64,000 nucleotides of DNA. Source: Hymenobacter polaris (GTDB taxonomy: Bacteria; Bacteroidota; Bacteroidia; Cytophagales; Hymenobacteraceae). Below the pieces are notes generated by a model, which saw only the letters and a list, made by a program, of their open reading frames with translations, ran no database searches and was not told the DNA's origin. Shown here piece after piece: positions 49,919 to 57,734 of this stretch (position 1 is the first letter of the stretch; every line of letters starts with the position of its first letter). A program made the position numbers and the translations under genes. The stretch covers positions 744,001-808,000 of the forward strand of contig NZ_JABBGH010000003.1 in the NCBI RefSeq assembly GCF_012927305.1. The letters run 5' to 3'.

Positions 49919-51520
49919 ATGAAGCAAGCCCTCGAAGAAGCCACCCGCCCCGACGTAACCGTGCGCCACCCGCACCAAGACCCCCACGGCATGCAGGATG
50001 TGCTGCACCAGCTGGGCATTGGCGCCGAGGTGCCCGCCTATAGCACCGGCCGGCAGTGGGGCGGCGCGGGCCAGGCGCCGCGCCCCGTGCACTCACCCGC
50101 CGATGGGCAGCTCATTGCCACCGTGGCCCAGGCTACCCCGGCCGACTACGAAACCGTGCTGCAAGCCGCCCAGGCCGCCTTTGCTACCTGGCGCCTGGTG
50201 CCGGCCCCGCGCCGGGGCGAGGTGGTGCGCCAGATTGGCCACGAGCTGCGCCGCCACAAGGAGGCCCTGGGCAAGCTGGTGAGCTACGAGATGGGCAAGA
50301 TTTTGCAGGAAGGCCTGGGCGAAGTGCAGGAGATGATTGACATCTGCGACTTCGCGGTGGGCCTCAGCCGGCAGCTGCACGGCTTCACCATGCACTCCGA
50401 GCGGCCCGCCCACCGCATGTACGAGCAGTACCACCCCCTAGGGGTCGTGGGCGTCATTTCGGCCTTCAACTTCCCGGTGGCGGTGTGGAGCTGGAACGCC
50501 ATGCTGGCCGCCGTGTGCGGCGACGTGTGCGTGTGGAAACCCTCGGAGAAAACGCCCCTGGTCGCCGTGGCCGTGCAGCATATCATCCAAAAGGTGCTGG
50601 AAGATAACGACTTGCCCGAAGGCGTATTCAACCTACTGCTGGGCGGGCCCGCGCTGGGCGAGGCCCTGGCCAAAGACGAGCGCGTACCGCTGGTGTCGGC
50701 CACGGGCAGCACCCGCATGGGCCGGGCGGTGGGCGCCGCCGTGGGCGCGCGCCTGGGCCGCGCCCTGCTCGAGCTGGGCGGCAACAACGCCATTATCATT
50801 ACCCCGCAGGCCGATTTGGAGCTGGCCATTCGGGCGGTGGTGTTTGGGGCGGTGGGCACGGCGGGGCAGCGCTGCACCACCACGCGCCGGCTCATCATCC
50901 ACGCCAGCTTGTTCGACGAGGTGAGCAAGCGCCTGCAGGCGGCCTACGCCAAGCTGCCGGTGGGTCACCCGCTGCAAGCCGGCACCCTGGTGGGCCCGCT
51001 CATCGACGCCGACGCGGTAGGCCTGTTCACCGATGCGCTCGACAAGGTGCAGCAGGAAGGAGGCACGCTGCTGGCCGGCGGCCAGGTGCTGAGCAGCGCC
51101 GAGCTGCACGGCGGCCACTACGTGCTGCCGGCGCTGGTGCAGGCCGAAAACCACTACCCCACGGTGCAGCACGAAACCTTCGCGCCTATCCTTTACCTCA
51201 TTAGGTACGAGGGCGAAGTAGAGGCAGCCATCGCCCTGCAAAACGGGGTGTGCCAAGGTCTGTCGTCGGCCATCTTCACGGGCGGCCTGCGCGAGTCGGA
51301 AGCTTTCCTAAGCGCGGCCGGCTCCGACTGCGGCATTGCCAACGTGAACATCGGCACCAGCGGCGCCGAAATTGGCGGTGCCTTCGGCGGCGAAAAGGAA
51401 ACCGGCGGCGGCCGCGAGTCGGGCTCCGACGCCTGGAAAGTTTACATGCGCCGCCAAACCACTACCATCAACTACGGCACCGAACTGCCCTTGGCGCAAG
51501 GTATCAAGTTTGATATCTAA
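49919..51520 (+). CDS. Aldehyde dehydrogenase, ALDH7-like (piperidine-6-carboxylate / aminoadipate-semialdehyde type)
   Basis: A 533-residue NAD-dependent dehydrogenase. The N-terminus (MQDVLHQLGIGAEVPAYSTG) and the core GVVGVISAFNFPVAVWSWNAML with KPSEKTPL bind NAD. The catalytic Glu is in LLELGGNNAIIITPQADLE and the catalytic Cys in GTAGQRCTTTRRLIIH, the latter a signature of the antiquitin/ALDH7 group. The end is SDAWKVYMRRQTTTINYGTEL. ALDH7 members oxidise alpha-aminoadipic semialdehyde or betaine aldehyde-like substrates in lysine breakdown; which one cannot be told. ATG 49919 avoids the overlap with the preceding gene. Confidence 0.93.
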   Translation: MKQALEEATRPDVTVRHPHQDPHGMQDVLHQLGIGAEVPAYSTGRQWGGAGQAPRPVHSPADGQLIATVAQATPADYETVLQAAQAAFATWRLVPAPRRGEVVRQIGHELRRHKEALGKLVSYEMGKILQEGLGEVQEMIDICDFAVGLSRQLHGFTMHSERPAHRMYEQYHPLGVVGVISAFNFPVAVWSWNAMLAAVCGDVCVWKPSEKTPLVAVAVQHIIQKVLEDNDLPEGVFNLLLGGPALGEALAKDERVPLVSATGSTRMGRAVGAAVGARLGRALLELGGNNAIIITPQADLELAIRAVVFGAVGTAGQRCTTTRRLIIHASLFDEVSKRLQAAYAKLPVGHPLQAGTLVGPLIDADAVGLFTDALDKVQQEGGTLLAGGQVLSSAELHGGHYVLPALVQAENHYPTVQHETFAPILYLIRYEGEVEAAIALQNGVCQGLSSAIFTGGLRESEAFLSAAGSDCGIANVNIGTSGAEIGGAFGGEKETGGGRESGSDAWKVYMRRQTTTINYGTELPLAQGIKFDI

Positions 51521-51529
51521 CGATTAGGA

Positions 51530-51657
51530 TAAAAAGGCGGTCCTGCTGAGCCTGAATAAAAAGGCGGTCATGCTGAGCCCCGCGAAGCATCTCTCCCGAA
51601 CGATACCCTAGGGGCGCGGAAGAGATGCTTCGCGGGGCTCAGCATGACCGCCTTTTA
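51530..51657. repeat. 3'-end palindrome, GAAGCATCTCT family (copy 7) with an extra partial arm
   Basis: 51558-51657 is a full copy (arms AAAAGGCGGTCATGCTGAGC plus CCCGCGAAGCATCTCT; loop holds CCCTAGGGG). Just before it, 51530-51554 repeats the left end in direct order with one substitution, as expected from slippage or an imperfect insertion. It sits between convergent ALDH and DUF4252 genes, 10 and 25 bp from the stops. Confidence 0.85.
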
Positions 51658-51682
51658 TCTGCATACAACTCTATACAACTCC

Positions 51683-52279
51683 TTACCGGCCAGTAGTTTG
51701 CCGCACGGCTTCAGGTAGCACGCGGGCCAGGGCCTCGGCTTGGGCGCGGGTGAAGCTGCCTTTCACTTCTACCAGCACAAACGAGTTGGCCGCGTCGGGC
51801 AGGCCGCCGGTGGCTACCAGCTCGCTCACGTTGTCGCCGTTGGCGCGGACTACGTAGTTGTAAGCGCCCGTGCCGCTGCCCGCCGCCAGCGAGGTGTAGC
51901 GCTCGGCCGCCAGCAGGCCGCTTACCTCGCTGCCTAGGCCGTCGCGCGCCAGCTCGCGAGCGCCGCTGCTGGTGGGCACGAAGCTGAGCACCCGCGCCGT
52001 GCGAATGCTGGTAATGGCGTTGGTCAGGTCGCTGCCGCCCAGTAGCTTAGCTGCCCGCACCAACGCCAGCCGCTGCAACAAGTCGGCCGACCACTCGGTG
52101 GTGCGAAAGCCCGGCTGGTCGCGGTACTTGGCAAAGAAGTTATCGACGGTGCGGGCCGGGCTGCCGGGGCCGCTGGCGCGGCAGCCGCCCAGCAGCGCCA
52201 GGGCCACTAGCAGGGCTAGTAGCCGCAGCCCCCAGTGCGCCGCGGGCCGGACCGGCGTGAAAGAACAGAGGTGATGCAT
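51683..52279 (-). CDS. DUF4252 domain-containing lipoprotein-like protein
   Basis: A 198-residue protein with a lipoprotein signal (RLLALLVALALLGGCRASG; lipobox LGGC). The mature part has VDNFFAKYRDQPGFRTTEWS, a helical TSIRTARVLSFVPTS and a C-terminal VSELVATGGLPDAANSFVLVEVKG, matching DUF4252, a Bacteroidota family of unknown function. The start ATG 52279 is preferred over the longer frame to 52309, which adds an unlikely tail. A long-subtype palindrome follows at its 5' side; it may be an operon partner of nothing else. Confidence 0.8.
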   Translation of the reverse strand: MHHLCSFTPVRPAAHWGLRLLALLVALALLGGCRASGPGSPARTVDNFFAKYRDQPGFRTTEWSADLLQRLALVRAAKLLGGSDLTNAITSIRTARVLSFVPTSSGARELARDGLGSEVSGLLAAERYTSLAAGSGTGAYNYVVRANGDNVSELVATGGLPDAANSFVLVEVKGSFTRAQAEALARVLPEAVRQTTGR

Positions 52280-52313
52280 AAGGGAATAGATGAGGTATTG
52301 AAAGGGCAAAAAA

Positions 52314-52417
52314 GAACGTCATACTTATCTGGCGTCCGCCTGCCGAAGCATCTCTCCCGCACGATACGGCGTGGTAGAGATGCTTCGGCAGGCGGACGCC
52401 AGATAAGCATGACGTTC
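52314..52417. repeat. 3'-end palindrome, GAAGCATCTCT family, long subtype (copy 8)
   Basis: Same long arms as the copy at 12249, with the extra CTGGCGTCCGC in both arms. One arm has ATACTTATCTGG, the other its complement with a single G:A change. It ends 23 bp past the stop of the small gene at 52441. Confidence 0.88.
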
Positions 52418-52440
52418 GGACGGGATTATTCGCTCCGAAA

Positions 52441-52695
52441 CTAGCTGTGAGCGCCGGCAGTCGAGCCTTCATCGGTGGGGTCGGTTTCGCCGCGGCGCTG
52501 GCCCTGGCGGTCTACCGGGCCTTCACCGGCAGTAATCTCCTGGTTTTCGTCGTCCGTTACGTACACGTTGGTGGTGGGGCCTAGGCCGCCGTTGTGGGTC
52601 GAGAGGTCAGCCTCGGCTTCGGCAAACTTGAGGTTGAGCAGCGAATCGGCGTGGTTGTCGGGCGTCGGGGAATCCTTTTTCTTGTTGTCAGCCAT
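52441..52695 (-). CDS. Small acidic hypothetical protein
   Basis: An 84-residue, highly acidic, low-complexity protein: MADNKKKDSPTPDNHADS, a possible helix LLNLKFAEAEADLSTH, then TTNVYVTDDENQEITAGEGP and a polar end. No signal or domain is recognised; intrinsic disorder is likely. It has a proper ATG, no overlap, and a 3'-end palindrome, which together support it being real. Confidence 0.55.
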   Translation of the reverse strand: MADNKKKDSPTPDNHADSLLNLKFAEAEADLSTHNGGLGPTTNVYVTDDENQEITAGEGPVDRQGQRRGETDPTDEGSTAGAHS

Positions 52696-52749
52696 AAAAA
52701 CAACCCGGCCGCGGGGAAGTGAGGGGCGGCCCGGCGCTTAGGTGTACGC

Positions 52750-52776
52750 GGGCTGCGGGCCGGGGTTGGGGGCGGG
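52750..52776 (+). other. Predicted G-quadruplex upstream of the NUDIX gene
   Basis: Five runs of three to five Gs with loops of one to four bases (GGGCTGCGGGCCGGGG, then TTGGGGGCGGG), on the plus strand, ending 19 bp before a TACTTTTG element. A classical G-quadruplex pattern. Could affect transcription start. Confidence 0.55.
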
Positions 52777-52795
52777 CTGCGGCGGGCCCGCGGGT

Positions 52796-52803
52796 TACTT
52801 TTG
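52796..52803 (+). promoter_or_regulatory. TAnnTTTG -7 element of the NUDIX gene
   Basis: TACTTTTG; 7 nt later is an ATG (52811) that opens a 7-codon reading frame ending within the NUDIX start codon. Confidence 0.45.
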
Positions 52804-52810
52804 GCAAAAA

Positions 52811-52834
52811 ATGCCCCTAGGCCCGCCCGTATGA
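52811..52834 (+). CDS. Possible 7-codon leader ORF overlapping the NUDIX start
   Basis: ATG CCC CTA GGC CCG CCC GTA TGA; its TGA overlaps the ATG of the NUDIX gene (ATGA at 52831-52834). Sits at the predicted 5' end of the transcript, so it could be translated leaderlessly and couple to the downstream gene. Too short for certainty; no homology can be judged. Confidence 0.25.
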   Translation: MPLGPPV

Positions 52835-53412
52835 CGCCCACCACCCCGCCCACCGATTTCGACCCCCAGCATAACCCCTGGCAAACAATGAGTTCGGAGC
52901 CCAAGTACCAAAATCCCTGGATTCGGGTGCGCGAAGACCAGGTGATTAACCCCAAGGGTGGCCCCGGCATCTACGGCGTGGTGTCGATGCGCAACAAGGC
53001 TATTGGCATCGTGCCCGTTGATGCCGAGGGCAATACCTGGCTGGTGGGCCAGTACCGCTACACGCTGGGCGAGTACAGCTGGGAGATACCCATGGGCGGC
53101 GGTCCCGTGGAGTTGGATATTCTGGAATCGGCCCAGCGCGAGCTGCGCGAGGAAACCGGCCTGCTTGCCGCTCGCTGGACGCGCATTGCCCGCCTGCACA
53201 CCTCCAACTCCGTGACCGACGAAGAAGGCTTCGTGTTTTTGGCCGAAGACCTGACCCAGGCCGACTGGGAGCCCGAGGAAACCGAGGACCTGCGCCTCTG
53301 GAAGCTGCCCCTAGCCCAGGCCGTGGCCCTGGCCCTGGATGATACCATCACCGACGCCATTAGCGTGGCCGGCTTGCTGAAAGCCGAGCGCGTGCTGGCC
53401 GGGCGCGGGTAG
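52831..53412 (+). CDS. NUDIX hydrolase (ADP-ribose pyrophosphatase-like)
   Basis: A 193-residue nucleotide-sugar/ADP-ribose hydrolase-like protein. The Nudix box reads GGGPVELDILESAQRELREETGL near residues 87-109; the REL-EE-TG core is intact, but the first canonical Glu position (eight residues before the REL Arg) is Leu. Upstream strands IGIVPVDAEGNTWLVGQYRY and EYSWEIPMGG are as in ADPRase. The C-terminal helix has ITDAISVAGLLKAERVL. Start ATG 52831 overlaps the stop of the leader ORF. Cytoplasmic, monocistronic with plsC 74 bp downstream. Confidence 0.88.
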   Translation: MTPTTPPTDFDPQHNPWQTMSSEPKYQNPWIRVREDQVINPKGGPGIYGVVSMRNKAIGIVPVDAEGNTWLVGQYRYTLGEYSWEIPMGGGPVELDILESAQRELREETGLLAARWTRIARLHTSNSVTDEEGFVFLAEDLTQADWEPEETEDLRLWKLPLAQAVALALDDTITDAISVAGLLKAERVLAGRG

Positions 53413-53472
53413 GGACGCCAGGGTTTGGCCGTACCCGAGGGCCCACGCGCCCGGCCCCAATGTTCTGGCCGT

Positions 53473-53480
53473 TATTTTTG
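53473..53480 (+). promoter_or_regulatory. TAnnTTTG -7 element of the plsC-like gene
   Basis: TATTTTTG, 6 nt before ATG 53487, the same spacing as at the glycosyltransferase gene (3761). It would give a leaderless message and favours 53487 over the earlier ATG 53460. Confidence 0.5.
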
Positions 53481-53486
53481 CACTGT

Positions 53487-54290
53487 ATGGGTGATTTCTT
53501 TCGCTATATCGGCCAGCGGCTCTATACCACCTGGGCCACGTTTTGCTTCGTGCTGCCGTTTTTCGTCACCTACCCGGCGCAGCTGGTGCTGGTGCGCAGG
53601 CCCGCGTGGCGGCGCTACCTGCACGCCATCAACCACTACTGGGCCATCTTTTCAACCACCACCTGGGGCGTGCCGGTAGAGGTAGTGAACGAGGGCCCGC
53701 CCCTTCAAGACCAGCCCTGCATTTACCTGGCCAACCACACCTCGTTTGTGGATATTCTGCTGCTGTTTCGCGATATTCCGGGCTTCGTCAACATCATGGG
53801 CAAGGACTCGCTAGTGAAGTTTCCGCTGTGGGGGCCCATTTTTGGGCAAACCTACATTCCCATCAACCGCAAGAGCGCCGTGGGCCGGGGCCGCGCCACC
53901 GCCCAGGCCCGCCAAAGCCTGCGCGAGGGCCGGCCGCTCATCCTGTTTCCCGAGGGCACCATCGGCCCCAAACCGGGCGAGGCATTGCAGCCGTTTATGG
54001 ACGGCGCGTTTCAGCTGGCCATTGCTACCGGCGTGCCCATTATTCCGGTAAGTTTGCCGCTGACCCACAAGTTTATGCCTTCGGTACCAGGCCTGCGTGT
54101 GCGCCACGCCAAGCTGCGCGCCGTCTACCACCAACCCATCGAAACCAAGGGACTGACCGAGGCCGACATACCCGCCCTAAAGGCGCGGGTGATGGCCGAA
54201 ATCGCCGACGACTTCGTGCCCGAGGGCCGGGGCATCCCGGTGGGCCGCACCTGGCGCGGCGTGCTGCCCGAAAAACCCGCGAAAGGGTAG
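53487..54290 (+). CDS. plsC: 1-acyl-sn-glycerol-3-phosphate acyltransferase (PlsC-like)
   Basis: A 267-residue membrane acyltransferase that makes phosphatidate. A membrane segment (WATFCFVLPFFVTYPAQLVLV) is near the N-terminus. The catalytic motif NHTSFVD (H-x4-D) is at residue 81, the acyl acceptor-binding PEGT motif (LFPEGTIG) near residue 154, and PIIPVSLPLTHKF follows. ATG 53487 is preferred because a -7 element overlaps the region of the alternative ATG 53460. It lies between the NUDIX and gatC genes, all on the plus strand, though with separate promoter-like elements. Confidence 0.92.
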   Translation: MGDFFRYIGQRLYTTWATFCFVLPFFVTYPAQLVLVRRPAWRRYLHAINHYWAIFSTTTWGVPVEVVNEGPPLQDQPCIYLANHTSFVDILLLFRDIPGFVNIMGKDSLVKFPLWGPIFGQTYIPINRKSAVGRGRATAQARQSLREGRPLILFPEGTIGPKPGEALQPFMDGAFQLAIATGVPIIPVSLPLTHKFMPSVPGLRVRHAKLRAVYHQPIETKGLTEADIPALKARVMAEIADDFVPEGRGIPVGRTWRGVLPEKPAKG

Positions 54291-54346
54291 GGGCCGCCCA
54301 GCCACTAGCGCCCTAGGGCTTGTTTTATCGACTTATCCACACACTT

Positions 54347-54628
54347 ATGAACACCGAAACCCTCCGTGGCCTGGCTCACCTGGCCCGCCTCGAATTTGAC
54401 CCCGCCCGCGAGCAGCAGATGCTGGCCGACCTCAACGGGATTCTGGACTGGGTGGCCCAGCTCGAAAAAGTGAACACCGACGGCGTGGCCCCGCTGGTGC
54501 ACCTCTCGCACGAAATCAACGTGCTGCGCCCCGACGAGGCTCGCAATACCGTGAGCCGCCAGGAAGCCCTGCGCAACGCTCCGCGCCATGATTCTGACTA
54601 TTTCCGCGTGCCCAAGGTGCTGGATTAG
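54347..54628 (+). CDS. gatC: Asp/Glu-tRNA amidotransferase subunit C
   Basis: A 93-residue small subunit that holds GatA and GatB together for indirect Gln-tRNA (and Asn-tRNA) synthesis. The sequence LRGLAHLARLEFDPAREQQML, LNGILDWVAQLEKVNTDGVAP and LRPDEARNTVSRQEALRNAP is the standard GatC fold ending DYFRVPKVLD. ATG 54347 gives the expected length; an earlier TTG at 54320 is unlikely. gatA and gatB are not adjacent, as often in Bacteroidota. The palindrome at 54644 follows closely. Confidence 0.95.
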   Translation: MNTETLRGLAHLARLEFDPAREQQMLADLNGILDWVAQLEKVNTDGVAPLVHLSHEINVLRPDEARNTVSRQEALRNAPRHDSDYFRVPKVLD

Positions 54629-54643
54629 GCTACGCTGAGTATT

Positions 54644-54750
54644 AAAAAGAACGTCATGCTGAGCTTGCCGAAGCATCTCTGTCGCATCGTTGAACGATTC
54701 TAGCGGCGTGGCAGAGATGCTTCGACAAGCTCAGCATGACGTTCTTTTTT
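54644..54750. repeat. 3'-end palindrome, GAAGCATCTCT family (copy 9)
   Basis: Arms AAAAAGAACGTCATGCTGAG plus core pair across a 28-nt loop with one C:A mismatch (GCC against GAC). Ends in six Ts, so a good terminator for gatC, 15 bp past its stop. Its left arm opens a misleading in-frame extension of the following gene. Confidence 0.88.
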
Positions 54751-54794
54751 GCCACCGTTCCATTGTAATAGCCCCTAGGGCTACCCCCGCCGTT

Positions 54795-57608
54795 TTGCCG
54801 ACGTTTTCCCAATCTCTACTGCGCCCGCGCCTGCCGCTGCTGCTGGCGCTGCTGGCCCTAGGGGGCGCTACCTACGCCTACTTCGCGGGCGAGGCGGCCA
54901 CGCTGCCAATGCGCCTGGTGCCGCATCTGGCGCCGGTGCCGGTGGTGCTCGACTCGGTGGCGGCCGGCCCCGCCTGGCTGCCGCTGCCCCTCAATGGCTA
55001 TGCCGTGACGCTGACCCACGACGTGGGCGGCCCCTACACCCACCCCCTGGCGGCTACCGGCTGGCTGCTGGTGCTGGCCGGGGCGCTGGCCGGCTGGCTG
55101 GCGGTGGTGAGCGGGCTGCGGCGGCCGGCCTTCGTGGTGGGCACGGCGCCGGTCATTTTTCTGTTGTCTTCGCTGAACGTGGACGGCCTAGGCCTGTTTG
55201 GCGGCAGCCAGCCCTATTTCCTGTGGCTGAGCCTGGGGGTGCTGGGCGCCGCCGCCGGCGGCCTGCACCTGCTGGGCGAGCGGGTGCGCCTACCGCTGCG
55301 GGCCTTGGTGCTAACCACGCTGATGGCCGCGCTGGCCGGCCTAGTATATAGCAAAACTCCGCTGTCGCCCGCCGATACGGCTTTGCAGCTGGCGGCCTTT
55401 GCCACGCCGGCTGGGGCGGTGCTAGTGGCGCTGCTGGTGCTGTGGGTGGGGGTCGAGAACGTGCGGGCCCTGCTGTGGTTTAATAGCCAGGCCGAGCAGC
55501 CCGAAAGCCGGTTTGGGTTATTTCCGTACCTGCTGGCTAGCTCGCTCTACCTTGGGGCGCTGGGCTGGTACTGGTACCAGGGCAGCCTGGCCCTGGGCTA
55601 TGGCCTGCACCTCGACCCGCTGGTGCTGCTGCTGCCCGCCGTGCTCACGAGCGCGCTGGGGCTGCGCCTGCGCGCGCCTAGCTACGCCGAGTGGGTGCCC
55701 TACCCGGCGGCCCGCGTGCTGCTGGGATTGCTAACGGCCGCCGCCGCCGCCGCCCTAGGCTACGCTTTTTATACGGTGAACGCGCCGCTGCTTGATGCGG
55801 CGCGCGCTTTCAGCGCGCTGGCCCTAGGGCTGCTGGGCGCGGCTTTTCTGCTGTATTCGCTGCTCAACTTTGCGCCGCTCATCCGGCAGCGGCTGCGGGT
55901 GTACCGGGTGGCGTTCGCGCCGCGCCGCTTTCCCTTCTACGCCGTGTATGTGCTGGGGCTGGGCGTGCTAGCGCTGTATGGCGTGCAGGGCGGCTGGCCC
56001 TGGCTGGCGCAGGTGCAGGCCGGGCAATACAACCTGCTGGGCGACGCCACCCGCCAGCAAAGCGAGGCCCGCCCCGACGACCTGCCCCTGGCCCTGCTGG
56101 CCGAGCGCTACTATGCCGAAAGCGGCGACGTGCTCGACCGCTTCAACCGCCCCGCCCAGCTGGGCCGGGCGGCCCTCTACCGCTTCCGCAGTCAAATCCA
56201 AAACGAGCAAAACGCGCTGCGCCGCGCCCTGCTGCGCCAGCCCGACGAGAAGGTGAGCGTGCGCCTGGCCGCCCTGCTCACCACGCCCGGCGACTTTCTC
56301 GACGCCCTGGCCGTGCTGCGCCAGGCCCGCCGCGCGCAGCCGCGCAGCTTCGCCCTCACCTCCGATTTGGCCCAGCTGTTCACCCGCTCGGCCCTCACCG
56401 ACTCGGTGGCTACCTACCTCGACCGGGCCGCGCGCCTAACTCCCGGCAGTGCCGTCAGTGAAGCCAACCAGCTGGGCTTCCTGCTAAGCCAGGGCTTGTA
56501 TGCGGAAGCTGAGCAGCTGTTCGTCAAGGAGTTAGCAACGCGCAAAACGCCGGCCAATGCGCCCGCGCTAGCGGCCAATAGCACCCTGGCTTACCTGCTG
56601 AACGCTACGAAGCCAGGCCAAAAAAAGGGTTTCGTAGCCATCACCACCAACTCGGCTCCCCCCGCCAGCGCCGACCTGGATGATGCCACCTTCGCTGAAG
56701 TGTACCAGGACGCGCTGCACATGGCGCGCGCTACCCGCCCCGCCACCGAGCGGCTGCCGTGGGCAAAAGCCCTGGCCACCCTGGCCGCCCGCCCGGCCAA
56801 CGAGCCTTACTATGAGCAGCTAGTATACCTGCAAAGCCTGCTGCTGCACGCCGCTGGCCACGAGCTAGCCGCCCGGCAGGCCCTAGGCCCCCTGGCCGCC
56901 GGCACCAGCCAGTCGGCGGCTTACTATCAGTATGTGCTGGGGCTGTGGCAGCTGCAGCAGCGGCAGTATATCGCCGCCGCCACTCGCCTGGGCCAGGCCG
57001 CCGCCCTGGGCGCCGCCGACGCCCGCCCCGCCCAGGCCTGGGCGCTGGCGCTAGCCGGCCGGCCCGACTCGGCCCGCGCCGTGGCGCGCCGCCTGGCCCT
57101 GGGGGCCGATACTGCCCAGCGGCCAATGGGCCAGCGCCTGGCCGCTGCCCTGGCGGTGGGCTCGCTGGTGGTGGGCCAGCCCGCCCGGCCGCTGGTGGGC
57201 GCAGCGGCCCTAGGCCAGGCGCAGGCCGCCGAAGCCGCCGGCCGCCCCGACAGCGCCGCCCGCCGCTACCGCCGGGCCGTGGCTACCGCGCCCTTCAACG
57301 TAGCGTTGGTGCTGGCGGCCGGCCGGTTTTTCAGCGCCCAGCAGCAGCCCGGCAATGCCTACGAGGTGCTGCAGCAGGGCCTCACCGAAAACCCCGACGA
57401 CCCGGCCCTGCTGTCGGCCTTTGCCCTGGCCGCCGCGAGCGCCGGCGTGGCCGACCTGGGCCAGTCGGCGCTCGCGCAGCTGCGCCCGCGCCTCGACCCG
57501 GCCGCCTACGCTACCTTGGGGGCCCAGTTCGAGGCTCGCCGCCGGGCGTATGCGGCGGCCGCGGCCGAGTTTGAGACACTGGGTCCGGCCCAGCCTGCTG
57601 GCCGCTAA
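54795..57608 (+). CDS. Large membrane protein with C-terminal tetratricopeptide repeats
   Basis: About 937 residues if begun at TTG 54795; the frame is open further upstream only because it crosses the palindrome at 54644-54750, so that part is not coding. The N-terminal 420 residues hold about ten hydrophobic segments (LLLALLALGGATYAYF, LLVLAGALAGWLAVVSG, FLLYSLLNFAPLI). From about residue 445 the sequence is alpha-helical with Ala/Leu/Arg-rich TPR-like units (LLAERYYAESGDVLDRFNRP, AVLRQARRAQPRSFALTSDL, LGQAAALGAADARPAQAWAL). Its role is unknown; membrane-anchored assembly or sensing is possible. Start codon uncertain; ends close to a CCCTAGGGG motif. Confidence 0.7.
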   Translation: MPTFSQSLLRPRLPLLLALLALGGATYAYFAGEAATLPMRLVPHLAPVPVVLDSVAAGPAWLPLPLNGYAVTLTHDVGGPYTHPLAATGWLLVLAGALAGWLAVVSGLRRPAFVVGTAPVIFLLSSLNVDGLGLFGGSQPYFLWLSLGVLGAAAGGLHLLGERVRLPLRALVLTTLMAALAGLVYSKTPLSPADTALQLAAFATPAGAVLVALLVLWVGVENVRALLWFNSQAEQPESRFGLFPYLLASSLYLGALGWYWYQGSLALGYGLHLDPLVLLLPAVLTSALGLRLRAPSYAEWVPYPAARVLLGLLTAAAAAALGYAFYTVNAPLLDAARAFSALALGLLGAAFLLYSLLNFAPLIRQRLRVYRVAFAPRRFPFYAVYVLGLGVLALYGVQGGWPWLAQVQAGQYNLLGDATRQQSEARPDDLPLALLAERYYAESGDVLDRFNRPAQLGRAALYRFRSQIQNEQNALRRALLRQPDEKVSVRLAALLTTPGDFLDALAVLRQARRAQPRSFALTSDLAQLFTRSALTDSVATYLDRAARLTPGSAVSEANQLGFLLSQGLYAEAEQLFVKELATRKTPANAPALAANSTLAYLLNATKPGQKKGFVAITTNSAPPASADLDDATFAEVYQDALHMARATRPATERLPWAKALATLAARPANEPYYEQLVYLQSLLLHAAGHELAARQALGPLAAGTSQSAAYYQYVLGLWQLQQRQYIAAATRLGQAAALGAADARPAQAWALALAGRPDSARAVARRLALGADTAQRPMGQRLAAALAVGSLVVGQPARPLVGAAALGQAQAAEAAGRPDSAARRYRRAVATAPFNVALVLAAGRFFSAQQQPGNAYEVLQQGLTENPDDPALLSAFALAAASAGVADLGQSALAQLRPRLDPAAYATLGAQFEARRRAYAAAAAEFETLGPAQPAGR

Positions 57609-57734
57609 GCCCGGCCCCTAGGGGCGGTGGCTGCCAAAAGCAGAGGCTACTTGTAATGCCGCGCCCCGCGTGGCCGAACCAAGAAGCGCTGGCCTTACAG
57701 GGCCGTAGTATCTTCCCGCAAAATTGCTTTTCCT

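Noticed and set aside
51308..51499. Minus-strand frame opposite the ALDH C-terminus
   Set aside because: Antisense shadow of a conserved enzyme region.
54690..54794. Upstream part of the TPR protein frame (through the palindrome)
   Set aside because: This segment is a palindrome arm; translated text is the repeat, not a protein N-terminus.
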